From contig JAGQDJ010000061.1 in the NCBI GenBank assembly GCA_022885665.1, forward strand, positions 124,001-188,000: a stretch of DNA of 64,000 bases. The letters are read 5' to 3'. Of this stretch, positions 12,882-24,456 are shown piece by piece. The notes beneath the pieces are model-generated. The model was not told where the DNA came from, made no database searches, and saw only the letters and a list, made by a program, of their open reading frames with translations. Source of the stretch: Triops longicaudatus (taxonomy: Eukaryota > Arthropoda > Branchiopoda > Notostraca > Triopsidae). A program made the translations under genes and the position numbers. Numbering within the stretch: position 1 is the stretch's first letter; every line of letters starts with the position of its first letter.

Positions 12882-13861
12882 CAAGACCACAACTTCTAGA
12901 CTGCGTTTCAACTCAGCTTTACACGTTTTCTTTTGAGGAATATGGGTGCACTTCATACAATCGTCACGTTGGGGTGACCAAATTTCAATTTGTGGAGAAA
13001 CTGGACATAGCGATTCTGAAAACGGGACACTTTTTTAGTAAAGGATTTAATTTATAACTCCTTTTTTGTGAATTCTGTGAAGCATGTTGGGTAAATATGG
13101 AGATAGATTATTTTATTGTTGTGACTAAAAAAATACACATGAAAAAGCACGGTGCAGCATAAGTGACATTAAACATGTAAGGTTTTACTTAAAAAGCTAT
13201 TGAAATGCTTGTAAGGTCACATAGTAACGTAAAACGATGGGAAAAACACAGAGTGCTTAATTTGAATGCTTTTGAAAACACACTTTTCTGTGAATAATTT
13301 GAATTAACTGAATAGTTTGCCGTAAGGTCGCTCTAATCCTTGACATTGGATGTCCTGACGGGAAACTACTTGCAAGTTGTCTGAAAAATTTTGCTGAGCT
13401 TAAGACTAATTTGCTTTGTACTAATTACGTGGATATCATACAAGCTTTTCATTGCGGCAATTTGATTGAAACCAAATACAAACTCGTTATAGTACTTTTA
13501 AACACTCACTATGGTATGAAACAATTTGTTTTTATTAAATAACGAGTTCTAGTCTATTTAGCATGGTGAAACTAACTTTAAATTGACGCATATTTTTGCA
13601 AAATGGTGTAGAGTAAGTTTTATTCATAGTTTCTGTATTTTTAATAGACATTAAAACACGGTTTAGTACTCAATAACACTGTTTTAAACTTATAATCTGC
13701 AATAAATTCCACAATCTTGTCATTTTCTGAACACTAATCTCATAATCTTTCCTGCCGCAGGCGCGATAATCAATTTCCTTAACCAAGCATTCATACAAGC
13801 CGCGATCAGCCTTCGCTGCCTACTCCCTTTTCCGCTAGGCGAACACCAGTTGTTTTCAAAG
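12882..13861. other. Intergenic and CapZ alpha upstream region
   Basis: AT-rich with no coding exon. The last 110 bp before the CapZ ATG become GC-richer (GCCGCAGGCGCGAT near 13755, CCCTTTTCCGC near 13827) and probably hold the core promoter and 5' UTR. No TATA box is evident. Confidence 0.4.
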
Positions 13862-16853
13862 ATGGCGGCTGATGGTGACGAACCCATTTCAGATCAAGAG
13901 AAGGTAAGATATTGAAAATATTTGATTACCCCCTCCTCCAAATACTTTAGTTCAGTTAAATGTAATTATATTATGATTTAAGTGTTTTCTAGAAAATTCA
14001 TGGAAATATGTGCAACAATCAATTTATTTCCATTTATTGTGTTTATTATTGGGGAGTGGCTGACATTCAATACCCAATTTCTTACAACAGTACTCTCCTA
14101 AATTCTAAAAAAAAGTATTCTCGCAACTTTCACGTAACGCAGTGCTAATTAGTGTAATTGTTTCATTACAGGTTCGTATAGCGTCGGATTTTATTCGCCA
14201 TGCACCTCCTGGCGAATTTAATGAAGTGTTCACCGATGTCCGGGCTTTGCTCAACAATGATACTTTGCTGAAAGAAGGCGTTGCTGGTGCTTTTGCGGCC
14301 TACAACAAGGATCAACTGACCCCGGTCAAGATTGCCAATTCGGGTAAACCGGCCCTAATTACAGAGCACAATGACTTGGGTGGCGGCCGGTACTTTGACC
14401 CGCGTTCCAAGCAGTCGTTCAAGTACGATCACCTAAGAAAAGAAGCCACCGACTTCCAGGCCTGGGAACCCGATGCGACAGCCGAAGCCTGGCGCGAAGC
14501 ATTGGAAGCGCAGCTGACCGAATACGCCGAGAACCATTACCGACACGGCGTGTGCTCCGTCTTCGGCCACAGCCGAGGCAACGACAACGTCACGTTGGTC
14601 GGCTGCATCGAAGATCATCAGTTTCAGCCCAAAAACTACTGGTTAGTTAATACTTTTTGGCAACCCCTCGTGAATTGCTTTCCCCAACCTTACCTAACAC
14701 GTGTTAAGTAGGCAGTGGGAGCGCAGCCTTACAGCGAATTTAGATGGAAGAGCCGGCGTTCACTGAGTCTTTGAAACACAGCGGTTCACTTTCTTCAAAA
14801 AGTTTAAAAAAAAAATTCGTTACTCAAGCACACAGTTTGCTGTGCTTGAAAAACATAGTGCGCACTGGCTCTTCTAACTTAATTCCGCGTTGGTATCCTA
14901 GTTTTTATCCACTGAAAGAGCATGTGAAACAAGTTTTATCGAAGGGGCGGGGCTATAACCCAACAGTGCCGTCTGTCTTACTTATAGTTGTTGCGCATGT
15001 AGTTGGAGCTCTACAAGAAAGCGTCGTATTTATTGGGTAATTTTCTGTAATTTTCACTTGTTTATACCACCACGCCATTCGTTAAGCTACAAAATTTCAT
15101 TATTGCCCAGTGCCGTTAGCATAAGCTTGGGTTGTTGATGAAGCTAATACTTACCTAAAGCTTAACCTCTACAATGTAGAAAAACTATTATAGCTTGCGT
15201 TAATTAGTAATAGTGGTTTCTAGTAAGAAAATGTTCGATTGAGCCAGAAAGTTGTTGTCCAAAAAGTTTAGCGTCTGCTTTGGGGAACCTTCATGTGACA
15301 CTGGCGAAAATGTTCGATTGCACCTCGTGTCTTGGCGTGTGAGGCAACGTAATGTGAGCAGTCTTCGTTCCTTCCGTCCGCGATGGGAACGGGAAAACGT
15401 TCGACCCGCCCAACAGCGCGCATCCAGTCTCCACCCGCACGGTTTTTGCAGTGGAGGTTTTCATTATTACTCAGTGCCAGTTGGCGTTAGCTTGCGTTAC
15501 TTTTTCCTTTTCTTGTAAAAGTGAAGCTACTGGGTATAATTAATTTTGCGATAGTACATCGAATCTTCATTAAAGTTTCAGATGATCGTTTATTTGTGTT
15601 GTATTTTTCGTGATTTAAAATATTTCGTTGTGTATTACAGGAATGGTCGTTGGCGGTCCCAGTGGAGTGTTAGCTTCTCGCCGAACGGGGGCAGTGCTGA
15701 GCTGCAAGGCACTTTACGCGTGCAAGTCCATTACTACGAAGATGGTAACGTTCAACTCGTGTCCTCCAAAGAAGTTCGACAAGCACTGTCCATCACGGTA
15801 ACTTCGAAAGCTACTTTTGAACTAATTTCGAGCGTTATTAACTCGAATGTTTTTCAAAAGTTTTAAATGGCGTAAAATAGCGTACGATGTAAAAAAAATA
15901 GTTCAAAGAATCCCAGTTTTATCAAAAGATAGTATATCGTAAAACACAGACCAACAATGAAAACGTACTTAAACGTTAAATTAAAAAAAAAATAGGAAAA
16001 AGATAACCAAGTCACTTACCGCGTGTAAGAGACTTGAAAGGAAACAGGAGGGTTCGAATGCAAGGTCTAGTTGAACCTGGGTGTAAGAGAAACGTAGACC
16101 CTTATATAAGAAATTTAGTTAGACTTAGGTGTAAAATACGTGCCTAGACTCAGATTTAAGAGAGAATTCGGACCACACGTAAGCAGTAGACTCGAAAAAA
16201 GACGAAAGTTTAATTCTAATGTACAAGACGTTGCTAGACCCGGATGCAAGGAGCTTACCGTTGGACCCGAATATAAGAGACAGCTATATCTTGACGGTGA
16301 GATTACAATTAAACCCACATTAAAGACTACCTGTGTGGACCCAGATTTAAGAGGCAACCCGTCCTCGACGTATAAAACATAGTTAAATCTAAACGAACCC
16401 TTATGTAAGAGACTCAATTTCCTGGTCCTTGATATAAGAGACAAGTAGAACTCGGGTGCAAGATATGGAGTTAGAGTGTACGCGACACTTTTTGACTCGG
16501 ATGTAAGAGACTAAGTGATACCTTAACGTAAAACACGTACTTAAACCTAACGAACTTAATTTCTTAAATTTCAAAATTTCAACGTCAAATTGAAACATAT
16601 TTTTCTAGAATTTTTAGTAATTATTTTTTATTATTTTCCTCCACAGAACGAGTCCGAAACGGCCAAGGAATTAGTGCGTTTGATCGAAGAAGCCGAGAAC
16701 GCTTACCAGTTGGCGCTGAACGACAACTACCAGAGCATGTCGGACACGACCTTCAAAGCCCTGCGTCGTTTGCTGCCCATTACGCGCAGCAAGATTGACT
16801 GGGCCAAATTAGCCGTTCAAGTTAACCTCGCTAAAGAGCTCAAAACACAATAG
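13862..16853 (+). CDS. F-actin-capping protein subunit alpha (CapZ alpha), complete, 4 exons, 291 aa
   Basis: The coding exons are 13862-13903, 14172-14641, 15641-15797 and 16647-16853. All junctions are GT-AG, phases are 0, 2 and 0, and the stop is TAG at 16851. The protein begins MAADGDEPISDQEK and is 291 aa, close to the roughly 286 aa of animal CapZ alpha. Family hallmarks include VRIASDFIRHAPPGEFNEVF at the start, NDLGGGRYFDP, the codon-split KNYW/NGRWRSQW junction, VQVHYYEDGNVQLVS, and SDTTFKALRRLLPITRSKID near the end. The C-terminal amphipathic tail (the 'tentacle', known in the family to bind the actin barbed end) is present. With the beta subunit it forms the heterodimer that caps barbed ends. 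The exons are GC-richer than the introns. Introns 2 and 3 carry repeats described separately, and the 3' UTR has AATAAA at 16974-16979. Confidence 0.97.
15094..15540 (+). repeat. Duplicated segment in CapZ alpha intron 2
   Basis: Two diverged copies of a roughly 70-bp segment lie at about 15095-15165 and 15462-15540. Both contain TTTCATTATT, then CAGTGCC, GTTAGC and TGAAGCTA in the same order. Between them the string GAAAATGTTCGATTG occurs twice (near 15228 and 15307), and a related GAAAACGTTCGA near 15393. This looks like an old local duplication within the intron. Confidence 0.45.
16020..16555 (+). repeat. Degenerate ~25-bp minisatellite in CapZ alpha intron 3
   Basis: About 20 diverged units fill most of the intron. 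The best units read close to GACCCGGATGTAAGAGAC plus about 7 variable bases. Clear starts are at 16073, 16097, 16122, 16147, 16171, 16237, 16264, 16338, 16395, 16424, 16449 and 16495, with spacings mostly of 23-29 bp or multiples. It creates open frames on both strands (16140-16382 plus, 16115-16444 minus). These are artefacts of the repeat lacking stops, not exons. Confidence 0.75.
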
Positions 16854-16973
16854 TTGACCCTTGATCCCTCTTTACCCTCCCTAGCCCCCATAAAAACCAA
16901 CAAAAAATGTCTGCGGACTTGGTACTATTTTTTATCATTTTCCTTTTTCGGCCCCGCCCTTTTCGAAAATTCA

Positions 16974-16979
16974 AATAAA
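16974..16979 (+). terminator. CapZ alpha polyadenylation signal
   Basis: AATAAA lies 121 bp after the CapZ stop codon, in an AT-rich 3' UTR with GT-rich sequence just downstream (TTGTTGTTT and TGTGTATGG, 16983-17014). It is the first canonical hexamer after the stop. Confidence 0.65.
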
Positions 16980-17059
16980 ATTCGTTGTTGTTTAACCGTC
17001 GTCCCTTGTGTATGGTTTGCATTCCTTTTGGGCGGGTTATATTTCAAAAGATAGTCACC

Positions 17060-19900
17060 AGTCCCGCCCGTTTTTCGTTAGACACTTTTCCGTGGCCACC
17101 TTGTTAGCCCCGCCCCCCCCTCCTGGAAAACCTTTTCATTTATCCAAGTCTTTCTTTCGCTTGTGGCAACAAAGCGCGTGTTCTTCTCCAAAATCATCCC
17201 AGAATTTTCGAAGAAAAATAAGTATTTCGCTTTTTTCGATACAATGATTTTTTTCCTACTAAATTTTCTTGTTTATTTTTGGTTCATGGCTTTCATTTGC
17301 AATAATGAAAATTGCGAGTCGTTCTTGGCTTTCTTGTATTTTTTAAATTATTTTCATTGTTGGTGTATGAGCAGGGAAGAAAGTGATTTTCGAGCGTTTG
17401 AGATACGTTACAATTAGATAGAAAGTGATTTTTTTTTGGCTTCATTGAAAAGAAAATGAAATAAAAAGGGACAAATATGAACTGCCTTGTTAACAATACA
17501 AAAGATGCCTATTATAATTGAAGTCTTCATTGTTGTCCTTCTGAACTTTTCACTTTCCTACAATTAATTTTCTCACTCTTATAAAGTGATTTACTTATGT
17601 AGAGATATTTAGTGTGTTTTTTTTTTCGGTAAAGATATTCAGTTTCAACATTTACACGCGAGAATCACAGAATTCATTGTTGTGTGTATAAGCCCTATTC
17701 TATCAGCACGCAACTTGTGTGACACTATCGCTGGGATGGAGCTTCCTGTAGGCGGACTTGCGTCGAGAAGATTCGGCATGCAACTCAACGGCAAGCGTCT
17801 GGCAAGGCCGGGAAAAGCCAAAAATTCATTGCTACGTCATTGCGGTAGTAGGCGAGGTTTGATCAGTTAGCTCGGTGTCTCGCGGGTAACGAGGCTCTTC
17901 CGTGTACAGGAATTGGTAAGACTTGCTATACGCGTTAGTTGAGCAAAAGGAAGCGGACAAGCGGAGGGGGATTCGTGGTACACGGCTTCTAGGTAATGAG
18001 AAAAATGGTTCGGGGAATTCCCGCGTATAGCAAGACTCGGAAGCAATGAGGACGTTAGGACGCAAATGACAATGAATACGAAATACTTACAGGTCATAAT
18101 AAGCATTTTTTTAGTAGTTTTGTTATTTTGTTTAATGAGGTTTCGGAATTTGAGCTTAAATTCTCGCGAAATGTGTAATATTCTGCCGTTAAGAGCCAAG
18201 CTTTTTTAAAAATAAGGAACAGTTCATTGATTTTGAAAAAAAAAATACAAGTAAAGTAGAACAAGACGCAATCCAAATTCACTTAGCAAAAGAAGCCATG
18301 AGAGTTATGAACGGAAGGGAAATAATTATTTTAAAGAAAATTCTGTGTCCTAGAAAAAAATTATATGTAAAACGACTATTAGATTCACAAAAATTAAAGC
18401 TAACTAAATAAAAATTGCAAAGTGTACTAAAGTTGCACATTTCCGGTCGACTAAAACACCCTGAGGATATTAGCTTCGAAATTTGTTCGTATAAAGGAAC
18501 CTGGAAGCCTTAGAAATGCTAATCCATTTACGAAATAACGACTGCGTAGCTTCAATCGGCTCGAAAGCTTTTCTTAGTCAAGAAACTGGAACCATAGCGA
18601 TAAAAACGCAAACATTTTCGCTTATGTGACAATATAAAGTTGAGTCAATGGATCGTATAACCGTATCGATGCCTCGGTTAAGTGTTTTCCGAAGTTTCGG
18701 CTTCGGGAGCCAAAATGGAGGTAAACTACACACTTCAAATTCTGAAAAACATGTACATTTTAGTCTTTAACAGATTTTCAGTGCGTATTTTAGTGTATTT
18801 TTTTGCCGTAGAGTGTTATTTTCTACAACAACAGCGGACGCGTGCTACTTATTATGTATTTATTTACTTTCGCAGTATTTTTCATGATTTTTCACAGATT
18901 TTCCTAAAAAAAATCCAGTTTTACGTCTTCATTTCTTAATTCTAATTGATTATTTTACACTGCATAACATTCCTGAAGTTCTATACGTTTAAAGTGCTCT
19001 AGACAATCATAAAACCTTCTACAACACCGTTATTTCCCGAAAACATTGCGATTTTCCACTATTGCGTTGAAGTGGTGGCGCTTTGGCGGGAAAAATAACC
19101 GTTAGTTCAAGTAGCGTTATTCTAGAAATTTAAAATAGTCCTTAACTTCTTAACTGATTCCTTAACCTTACTAAGAGCTTTAAAAAAACAGCATTATGTC
19201 AAAGCTTACTGTAAACAAACTCTCGGCTTTAAAATAAATAAAAAAAAAATCAGGTCGTTTTCCTTTAAGAATTATGTCAAGTTCTTATGAACTTCTTTAC
19301 CGAAAATTCGAGATATCTAAGCTGTTATGGTTGTCCATGCCTATACAGGTCAAAATATCTAAACACGTGCTTTACTCCTGATATAAAAATCCTTAAGATC
19401 TTATCAAACCTCCCTTGCCGCCATCTTTTTATCCAAACCGACGATTTAACATGACGTCATTTCTTCTCGAAAACCCGTCAAAGATTACAAGACCTTGATA
19501 CGAATCGTAACCTAATTAATTACCTTACATGCTTCAATTTATTTACTTTCTAAATAGTTTGTATTAATCCAATCGTGTCTTGCCTTGAAAAAAAGATTGT
19601 CTTCTTTCCACTCTAAAAAAAGTCCCATGCTTACCCTTAATATTTTAAATCCTAAAAGTGTCTCATAAATATTTTTTACGAATATTTTCAATGCTTTGCA
19701 TCCCTAAGAAACTCACAGGAAACAAAAATTCCGAAACTTCCTCTTGCAACCAGTGTTTCCTAACGGACATCTTTTCTGTACTTTGTTCGTTTTCTTTCCT
19801 CTACCAAATTTTGTCCTCATCAGCACATTTTAAGCTGAGGAACAGTTGTTGGCAGACCAGGGAGAAAGAAAAAGAAAGCTGTCCCGGTCTGTAGCCTCTT
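17060..19900. other. Intergenic between CapZ alpha and Rho
   Basis: No gene recognised. Three TTCATTGTTG words cluster at 17353, 17526 and 17673. A CRE palindrome (TGACGTCA) is at 19452-19459. The sequence is AT-rich with homopolymer A and T runs, and short open frames lack support. Confidence 0.4.
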
Positions 19901-20599
19901 GCAACACAGGGAAGGCGGGGGAAAGTGTCATGGGAACGGGCATTTGGCTTTGAGTTGCAGCTATTTATCTTGGCCGTGACGTCACGCCGCTAGGTGGCTT
20001 TAGTAGCCGGTAGGGGTGTTGGCTGTTGGCAGTGGCATCCGGTGAATAATAAAAGTTCGGAAATTAATAAAGGCTCGTATTTAATCCTCAAGTAAGCAAA
20101 GTTAAACTTTTTAACCATCTTTTTACCTCTTCTAGCTTTTGAACTCAGTGTCTTTGCCCTAAAACGCCGTATATCACCGAAAATAGCGTGTTTATCAAGT
20201 GCTAAAACTGGGTGCGTTGCAGACGCCATGACCCATACTCCCCTCTCAACTCTAATAGAACAAAGGGCACCCCTAACTTAACCTTCAAACTTCTACCCTA
20301 ATCTTCTCCTACCTTTATTACCCTTATTTACCCTAAACTAACCACAATTTAGCATTTTAAACCCTCAAAATCGATAAACCCCCGTTTCGAAACGCAGTTT
20401 CAAGGGCCTAACGCCTGACTCAGCGTTAAACATGAGTCAGTGTTAACCCTGGAGGGGCTTCACTTGTTGAGTTACCTTCTTCAGTGTCTCTAACCCGCTT
20501 TTACAGCCGCTTAGAACCACTAACTGTATTTAATTACGTGATTTTAATAGTTAATATGGTTAAAAGTGGGTTTCAGTTCATTTTTTCATTGTTGCAGGC
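19900..20599 (+). promoter_or_regulatory. Probable Rho promoter and 5' UTR region
   Basis: GC rises around 19900-20050, where the perfect palindrome GTGACGTCAC sits at 19976-19985. This is a full CRE/ATF-type site. The Rho coding exon starts two bases after a 3' splice site (ttgcag, 20592-20597), so an upstream non-coding exon must exist. The 19.9-20.1 kb block is the natural candidate, with possible donors such as CCGgtgaat near 20040. The exact transcription start and donor are not determined. Confidence 0.4.
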
Positions 20600-23500
20600 A
20601 TGGCAGCCATCCGCAAGAAGTTGGTGATCGTTGGTGACGGTGCTTGTGGTAAGACCTGCCTCTTGATCGTCTTCTCTAAGGACCAATTCCCGGAAGTTTA
20701 CGTGCCAACTGTTTTTGAGAATTACGTGGCTGATATTGAAGTCGATAGCAAACAAGTGGAATTGGCGTTATGGGATACAGCCGGCCAGGAAGATTACGAC
20801 CGACTCAGACCTTTGTCCTACCCGGACACGGACGTCATCCTCATGTGCTTCTCCGTCGATTCGCCCGATTCTTTGGAGAATATCCCGGAGAAGTGGACAC
20901 CCGAAGTCAAACATTTCTGCCCCAACGTGCCCATCATCTTGGTTGGCAACAAAAAAGTACTCGAATAGTCCTAATTCGCTAACTTAACCTTCTTTGCAGC
21001 CGAAACTAACCTACTTAGCGCTGAAAAGCGAAATAATCCGAATAATTAAAACGAAAAACGCGACACAAGCGTAAGTTAGTGAGAAATGCATAGAAAATAA
21101 TAAAGTAAGATATTAAAAAAAATAGGACGTAAAAATAAGATATTTTTATATAAAAATGTATTGGAAAAATAAGTAAAGTAAGATATTAAAGAATATCAAT
21201 AAAAAATAAGACGTGAAAATTAATATTAACCAAAACTGTCAGGAATAATTAAATAATTCGTGTTTTTGGACCAAAATTTGAGTATTTAGGTGGTATTTCG
21301 AGGTAAAAAGGCGTGAAATTAAGAAAAAATTGAACATTTGAAGACAAGTTGTATTAATGACGATGTTTCTTGCGTTAGGATTTGCGCAATGATCCAGCGA
21401 CGATTAAGGAATTGGCCAAAATGAAGCAAGAGCCGGTGAAACCTGAGGAGGGCAGAGCCATGGCTGAGAAAATCAACGCTTTTGCGTACCTGGAGTGTTC
21501 AGCCAAGAGCAAGGAGGGTGTACGTGAAGTGTTTGAGACGGCTACTCGGGCGGCATTACAAGTATATATGCTTTGGTGCACTTTTCAGAAGAATTTAACC
21601 TGTTTTTGGACCACAGGGATCATTTGCGGTTTTGAGTTATGTTTAAGGATCTTTCGGAATTTAGAAGAGATTTTGAGAGAAATGTTTGGAATTTAGAGTT
21701 AATTAAGTGATAATATTCGTAGTATAAAAGCATTTAATTAGTAGCACTTTAAAAGTGTAGCTAATTAAGAAAACAAATGGTTATATATTCATTAGAATGT
21801 TGAAGACTAGCCAAAGTCGACTAAACTATTAGGAGAGAGCACAAGCATTCTATTAATATAAGCAAAAATTACCCGAGTACGAAAATATCGCTGAAGTTAT
21901 GTAAAGCTATCAGCTAAAATTGAATTTACGTAGAAATACAGTAAGTTAGGAATGCAGCCATTTAGTTTCAGGTAATTCAGCGAAGTGGTCGAAATTTTTG
22001 GTGATTCTGATAAAAATTGAGTTGTTCTTTATGAATATTGTAATGTTTTTCTGAATTTAACTGATTATACAAAAAGATTGGTGTATTTAGCTTACAGTTT
22101 TTCGTAAAACTAATCATAAATCGTAAGTCATAATTTAATTCGTAATTTCCGTATTTTTTATTAGTGTTTTTTTGTATTTGTTTTATTTATTTAGTTTATT
22201 TTTCACTTATTCTATTTATTTAGTTTTTTAGTTTGTGGCCTTTTTTGGAAACTCGGACGTATGTTTGATAGTTTTACTGGATTTTTTTTTTAAATAGCGA
22301 GATTTGGTTTGTTTTCCGCTCTTTTGTGAAGATTTTGGTACTTTTGGTATTTCTAATGTAACATTAATTTCACTACTTTTTGGTATGTCTGTGACAATGT
22401 TAGTGTTTGTTTCGATAGTTTTTAGTAACAGAAATTTGATTGTTTCGGTAGAATTTTAACTCACTTTAACGAGGTTTGTTTCCGTTTACTTTGTACTTAA
22501 AATTTTTGGTAGAGGTTTATATTTTTTTGTATTTCTTTATAGTATTTTTACGTTGTTTATAGTGCGTGTTTAAATATTCGAGTGAGTGTTAGTTTTACTA
22601 GAATTTAGACTAGTTTTACCGAAACTGCTTTGTGTTTACTCATAACTTTAGCGAACTTTAGGTTTCTGTATTTCTGGAAGGCGTTTGTATTTCAGACAGT
22701 AAAGAGTTTACAATCGTTACATTTTAGTATTTTGTAGCAATTCAGTGAGTTTTGGTACTGTTACTAGAATTTTAGTGTATTGCTCGAAGATTTTTGTGTG
22801 TTTTACTTGTACTTTTGGCAAATGTTGGTAGTTTTTGTATTTCTGACCAAGTTAAGTTTTAATATTACATTTTGGTATTTACGTATTAAATAGGTCAATT
22901 TCAGTAGTGTGATAGGATTTGTCTCACTTTACTGATATTCCGTTTTTTCGTACATTTAGGTTTTGCTAATATTGGTAGTTTATTGTGTATCATTTAATAT
23001 CTTCCTAACATAGTTAAGCACTTACGTACATTAGTTTTTTATATCATTGTACGAAATTTCAAAAGCTTTAGTGCAAGTTCGTTTCATTTTACTGATTTCT
23101 TTGCGTTTTGTCTTCAGTTGCGGCAAGTATTGGTAATATTAGCATTTCTGACGACAGTAAAGTTTCTGTATTCATTACTTTCCGTGTTTCTGTGTACTTC
23201 AGATTAAATTCTGATAGTTTCTACGGATCCAGTTTGAACTCACTTCAGCAATATTTTCGTATTCAACTAAAAATTTTGCTAACGTTTATAGAACTTGTGT
23301 GCGTTCGTTAAGTTTTAATTAATCTACGTTAGTTTTAACACCTATAAATTCTTTATCGTTATTTTTCGTATATTGTGAACTTTCACGGCTTTTTGTTTGC
23401 ACTTAAATGCGTTTTAGCTGGGAAATTTGTGTAATTTTCAATAATTGTAGTTACTTTTTAAATTTTGAGTGAAATGCATAGAGAATTCTAATAATTCTTT

Positions 23501-24456
23501 CTAATTTTTAACTTCTGTCGATTTTCTAATAATTTCTTAACGTTGTAAAGAGTTTTGGCGAATAATTTAGTGAATTTTCGAGTTTTGAGTAAACTTTGGT
23601 GAATTCCTCACATTTTCTCTACAAATTCGATTTTCACGCCTGTGCTTTCAGCTTTTATTTTTTTACTTTTACTTTAGTAGCCTTATCTTTAATTTCCGTA
23701 AATTTAGAATAGTTTTCAGATTAGTTTTAGTTTTTTCTTTGCGAAAGTAACTTTTTTCATTTTTATCGTTAATTTACGTCAATTTTTCGTTATTTTGGAG
23801 TCATTCAACAGCTTTTTTACACTTCGCGGGTTTTTGTCAGCACTTTAGCGTTAGTTTTGGATTTTATCCTTATTGGTAGATAGTAACATTTAACATTAAG
23901 ATCTAAAATTTAATTTTTAGTCTAAATATTTTAGTGTGAATTTTTTGTTGCATTTTTTAGTTTTTTCTTTTTTTTTATTTGACTGATTTTTCTTGGATTT
24001 TTTAGCAACATTCGTACATTTTAGTCTTTTGCTCTTGAATTTCGTGTTCTTCTGGCATTTACTGGCACTGGCCCAAAAGTAACGACACTAGAAGCTAATG
24101 GGTGTTTGTCTCGGAATTTAATTGGCAGTATTTTTTCTACGCATTTTGCGGTCAAGGTTATAACTAATCTAAGTTACATCTATTATGCGATATTTAAATA
24201 ACTGCCATATAATCTAAAATGTTTCCAATAATTAATAACTGCAGTATTACTCATAGAAGAAAAAACTTGTACTTTTTTATAATATATAAAAAATTATTCA
24301 TTTATAAAATAGTTTTATTTATTTTTTATTTGGAAGCTTGTCTTGAAATGTTCGAAATATTTGTCTTGAAATGTTTAATTGTATTAATTGAATTTTGCTT
24401 TTTTTGTCTTTTCACAGGTCAAGAAGAAGAAAAAGGGAAAGTGCGATTTGTTGTAA
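20600..24456 (+). CDS. RhoA/Rho1-type small GTPase, complete, 3 coding exons, 192 aa
   Basis: The coding exons are 20600-20956, 21379-21561 and 24418-24456, all phase 0 with GT-AG introns of 422 and 2856 bp. The stop is TAA at 24454. The protein has the P-loop GDGACGKT (residues 12-19), effector switch I VPTVFENY (35-42), switch II DTAGQEDYDRLRP with the catalytic Gln, the guanine-specificity motif NKKD split exactly at the exon 1/2 junction (NKK|DL), and ECSAK. The Rho-specific insert (NDPATIKELAKMKQEPVKPE) is present, which separates it from Rac and Cdc42. The last exon encodes only VKKKKKGKCDLL: a polybasic stretch plus a CAAX box ending in Leu, predicted to be geranylgeranylated. The product switches ROCK, formins and other effectors to control actomyosin. 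The ATG lies two bases after a 3' splice site, whose tract contains one TTCATTGTTG word. The donor of exon 1 (AAAAAA|gtactc) is weak. Confidence 0.97.
22330..23310 (+). repeat. Degenerate tandem repeat of period about 150-170 bp in Rho intron 2
   Basis: A T-rich module recurs: a (CT)CACTTTACTGA-like segment, then GCTAATATTGGTAG, then GTATTTCTGAC, then AGTAAAGTTT. GGTA-type anchors fall at about 22337, 22508, 22661, 22827, 22975, 23131 and 23286, giving spacings of 171, 153, 166, 148, 156 and 155 bp. Units are strongly diverged. No open frame is conserved between units, so this is a non-coding satellite-like array. The whole intron is unusually T-rich on the coding strand. Confidence 0.6.

Noticed and set aside
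16115..16444. Open frames of 80 and 109 codons on opposite strands in CapZ intron 3
   Set aside because: They are created by the 25-bp repeat, lie wholly inside the intron and show no domain.
19990..20229. Minus-strand frame MASATHPVLALDKHAIFGDIR, possible divergent first exon opposite Rho
   Set aside because: It has a decent start context and a possible donor (AGAAGAG|gtaaaaag), but no partner exon or family similarity was found.
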